From contig DDIL01000064.1 of the NCBI GenBank assembly GCA_002338515.1, positions 1 to 6,832 on the forward strand: DNA of 6,832 nt, given 5' to 3'. A program made the position numbers and the translations under genes. The notes below the pieces were generated by a model. That model saw only the letters and a list, made by a program, of their open reading frames with translations, was not told the origin of the DNA and did no database searches. This stretch comes from Glaciecola sp. UBA1851. GTDB lineage: Bacteria > Pseudomonadota > Gammaproteobacteria > Enterobacterales > Alteromonadaceae. Of the stretch, positions 5,209 through 6,832 are shown one piece after another; position 1 is the first letter of the stretch, and every line of letters starts with the position of its first letter.

Positions 5209-6573
5209 ATGTCTCTATCAGTTGTTATTCTAGCCGCAGGGAAAGGGACTAGAATGAAGTCTAACTTACCTAAAGTTCTGCACAAAATTGCTCACAAACC
5301 TATGGTAGAGCATATTATCAATACAGTTGAATCATTAGGAAGTGATGCTATCAATCTAGTATATGGCCACGGTGGCGATATGCTCAAACAAGCCCTTAGC
5401 AATTATAACGTAAATTGGTGTTTGCAAGCTGAACAGTTAGGTACCGGTCATGCAGTTATGCAGGCCGTAGATAACATAAAAGATACTGATGACGTATTAG
5501 TGTTAGTAGGCGATGCTCCGCTGATTTCTACTGAAACACTAAACAAACTAGTAAGCGCTAAACAAAATGCAGATTTGGCATTGTTAACCGTTGATTTAGA
5601 CAATCCTACTGGAATGGGTCGTATTGTAAGAGACGATACCAACAATATAGAGGCGATTGTTGAACATAAAGACGCCACTGACGAGCAACGCAAAATCAAT
5701 GAAATTAACACTGGCATGATGGTGATGGGCGGCGCAGATCTAAAACGTTGGCTTGGCAATTTATCTAGCGACAATGCTCAAAATGAATACTACTTAACCG
5801 ATGTTATTGAAATGGCAGCAAGTGAAGGGAAAAAGATAAGTTCTGCGCAACCCGATTGGCACAGAGAAGTAGAAGGGGTGAATAACCGAGTGCAACTAGC
5901 GTCACTAGAATGCGCTTATCAGCATAGAATGGCTGAACAAATAATGATGCAAGGTGCGACACTTGCAGACCCTCATAGATTTGATGTGCGTGGCAATCTT
6001 GAAATTGGGAATGATGTTTATATTGACATTAATGCAGTATTTGAAGGTGAGGTTGAGTTAGGCAGTAATGTATCTATTGGCCCTAATTGTATACTTAGAA
6101 ATTGTAAAATTGGCGACAACACAAAAATTGAAGCATTTTCATTAATAGAAGATTCGACCGTTGCAGAGGCATGCACAATTGGCCCTTATGCTAGGCTACG
6201 CCCAGGCACCGATTTAGCCGAAGGTGCCAAAGTGGGTAATTTTGTAGAGATTAAAAAATCTAAAATTGGCAAAGGCGCAAAGGTTAACCATTTAAGTTAT
6301 ATAGGGGATGCTGAAGTAGGTGCAACTGCCAATATTGGCGCGGGCACCATTACGTGTAATTACGATGGTGTGAATAAATCAAAAACCCAAATTGGTGAGG
6401 GTGCCTTTATTGGGTCTAACTCATCTTTGGTAGCGCCAGTTGAAATTGCTGACGGCGCAACCATTGGCGCGGGCAGTACGATCACCAAAAAAGTAGAAGC
6501 AAATCATTTGGCCATAGCACGTGGCAAACAACGTAATATTTCAAGCTGGCAAAAGCCAACTAAAAACAAATAA
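5209..6573 (+). CDS. glmU: Bifunctional GlmU: glucosamine-1-phosphate N-acetyltransferase / N-acetylglucosamine-1-phosphate uridyltransferase
   Basis: A 454-residue cytoplasmic enzyme (E. coli GlmU has 456) that acetylates glucosamine-1-phosphate with acetyl-CoA and then joins the product to UTP, giving UDP-GlcNAc for peptidoglycan and lipopolysaccharide. The N-terminal pyrophosphorylase domain (about 1-228) has L8-A-A-G-K-G-T-R-M16, Q76-L-G-T-G-H81, metal-binding D102 in V-G-D-A-P, and V151-E-H-K-D-A-T157. The C-terminal left-handed beta-helix (from about 250) has the hexapeptide repeats, R328-L-R-P-G, catalytic H361 (E. coli H363), N375-I-G-A-G-T-I-T-C-N-Y-D and A419-type I-G-A-G-S turns. 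No key residue is missing. The start at 5209 gives M-S-L-S-V-V-I-L-A-A-G, matching family N-termini. The gene leads an operon with glmS 11 bases downstream, so the first and last steps of the pathway are made together. Confidence 0.98.
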   Translation: MSLSVVILAAGKGTRMKSNLPKVLHKIAHKPMVEHIINTVESLGSDAINLVYGHGGDMLKQALSNYNVNWCLQAEQLGTGHAVMQAVDNIKDTDDVLVLVGDAPLISTETLNKLVSAKQNADLALLTVDLDNPTGMGRIVRDDTNNIEAIVEHKDATDEQRKINEINTGMMVMGGADLKRWLGNLSSDNAQNEYYLTDVIEMAASEGKKISSAQPDWHREVEGVNNRVQLASLECAYQHRMAEQIMMQGATLADPHRFDVRGNLEIGNDVYIDINAVFEGEVELGSNVSIGPNCILRNCKIGDNTKIEAFSLIEDSTVAEACTIGPYARLRPGTDLAEGAKVGNFVEIKKSKIGKGAKVNHLSYIGDAEVGATANIGAGTITCNYDGVNKSKTQIGEGAFIGSNSSLVAPVEIADGATIGAGSTITKKVEANHLAIARGKQRNISSWQKPTKNK

Positions 6574-6575
6574 GG
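6572..6575 (+). promoter_or_regulatory. Ribosome binding site of glmS
   Basis: AAGG overlaps the glmU stop codon and lies 9 bases before the glmS ATG at 6585. With an 11-base gap and no room for a promoter or a glmS ribozyme, glmS is translated from the glmU message. Confidence 0.6.
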
Positions 6576-6584
6576 TAATACTAA

Positions 6585-6832
6585 ATGTGTGGAATAGTAG
6601 GAGCGGTTGCTGAGCGTAACGTTGTTCAAATTTTATTAGAAGGGTTAACTCGCTTAGAGTATCGTGGTTACGATTCGGCGGGGGTTGCATTAGTTAATAC
6701 TAACAATAATAACGCGTTATCTATTGTTAGAAGAACAGGCAAAGTAAAAGAGCTAAAAGATGCGATTACACCCGAAAATGGCTTAGGAACAACAGGGATT
6801 GCCCATACGCGATGGGCTACTCACGGCGGGGT
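6585..6832 (+). CDS. glmS: Glutamine--fructose-6-phosphate aminotransferase (isomerizing), N-terminal part
   Basis: The first 82 complete codons of GlmS, cut by the right edge; the full enzyme is usually about 610 residues. It makes glucosamine-6-phosphate from fructose-6-phosphate and glutamine, the first committed step to UDP-GlcNAc. The visible part is the start of the class II glutaminase domain. It contains C2, which becomes the N-terminal nucleophile after Met removal, in M-C-G-I-V-G. It also has L24-E-Y-R-G-Y-D-S-A-G33 and G71-I-A-H-T-R-W-A-T-H-G81 with R76, W77 and H80 of the glutamine site. An Asn run (N40-N43) lies in a surface loop that varies in the family. No glmS riboswitch is present, as expected for this group. 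Confidence 0.97.
   Translation, partial: MCGIVGAVAERNVVQILLEGLTRLEYRGYDSAGVALVNTNNNNALSIVRRTGKVKELKDAITPENGLGTTGIAHTRWATHGG

Noticed and set aside
5448..5774. 108-codon minus-strand frame inside glmU
   Set aside because: It is fully contained in the conserved glmU coding sequence and has a composition typical of an antisense shadow.
6337..6480. Repeated word ATTGGCGCGGGCA in the 3' part of glmU
   Set aside because: It encodes the I-G-A-G turns of the left-handed beta-helix hexapeptide repeats, so protein structure explains the repetition.

Overview
The window looks like chromosomal DNA of a low-GC marine-type gammaproteobacterium. GlmU and the N-terminus of GlmS are close to the enterobacterial proteins, and the AT-rich composition and gene content suggest an Alteromonadales-like lineage. 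The genus cannot be set from sequence reading alone. No phage, insertion sequence, CRISPR array or tRNA was seen.

Minus strand, left part: the window opens with the first 156 residues of a multi-membrane protein (470 to 1, running off the left edge). It resembles the membrane sensor module found in front of diguanylate cyclase or histidine kinase domains. Upstream of it on the same strand is an exported serine hydrolase of the class C beta-lactamase/esterase superfamily (1807 to 581), with its catalytic motifs intact.

Centre, plus strand: after a 231-base divergent intergenic region comes a compact three-gene cluster. First is a fusion of the Ada methyl-phosphotriester sensor domain, an AraC-type DNA-binding domain and an AlkA DNA glycosylase. 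Next, with an ATGA stop/start overlap, is an Ogt-type O6-methylguanine-DNA methyltransferase. After 18 more bases comes an EamA-family (DMT) transporter that starts with TTG. Together the first two genes carry the functions of E. coli Ada (sensor/activator plus O6-methylguanine repair) and AlkA (base excision), cut at different gene boundaries. The likely reading is a self-activating operon for the adaptive response to DNA methylation. The transporter is an unexplained third member.

Right part, plus strand: a 303-base intergenic region with a candidate promoter and a pair of GAGTATAC-centred dyads leads into glmU (5209 to 6573). Eleven bases later comes the start of glmS (6585 to the window edge). 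GlmS makes glucosamine-6-phosphate; GlmU later converts glucosamine-1-phosphate to UDP-GlcNAc for peptidoglycan and lipopolysaccharide.

Most of the window is conserved, known biology. The points worth a second look are the rearranged Ada/AlkA/Ogt module with its attached transporter, and the short dyad elements in the two larger intergenic regions. I found nothing that I would call a new system.
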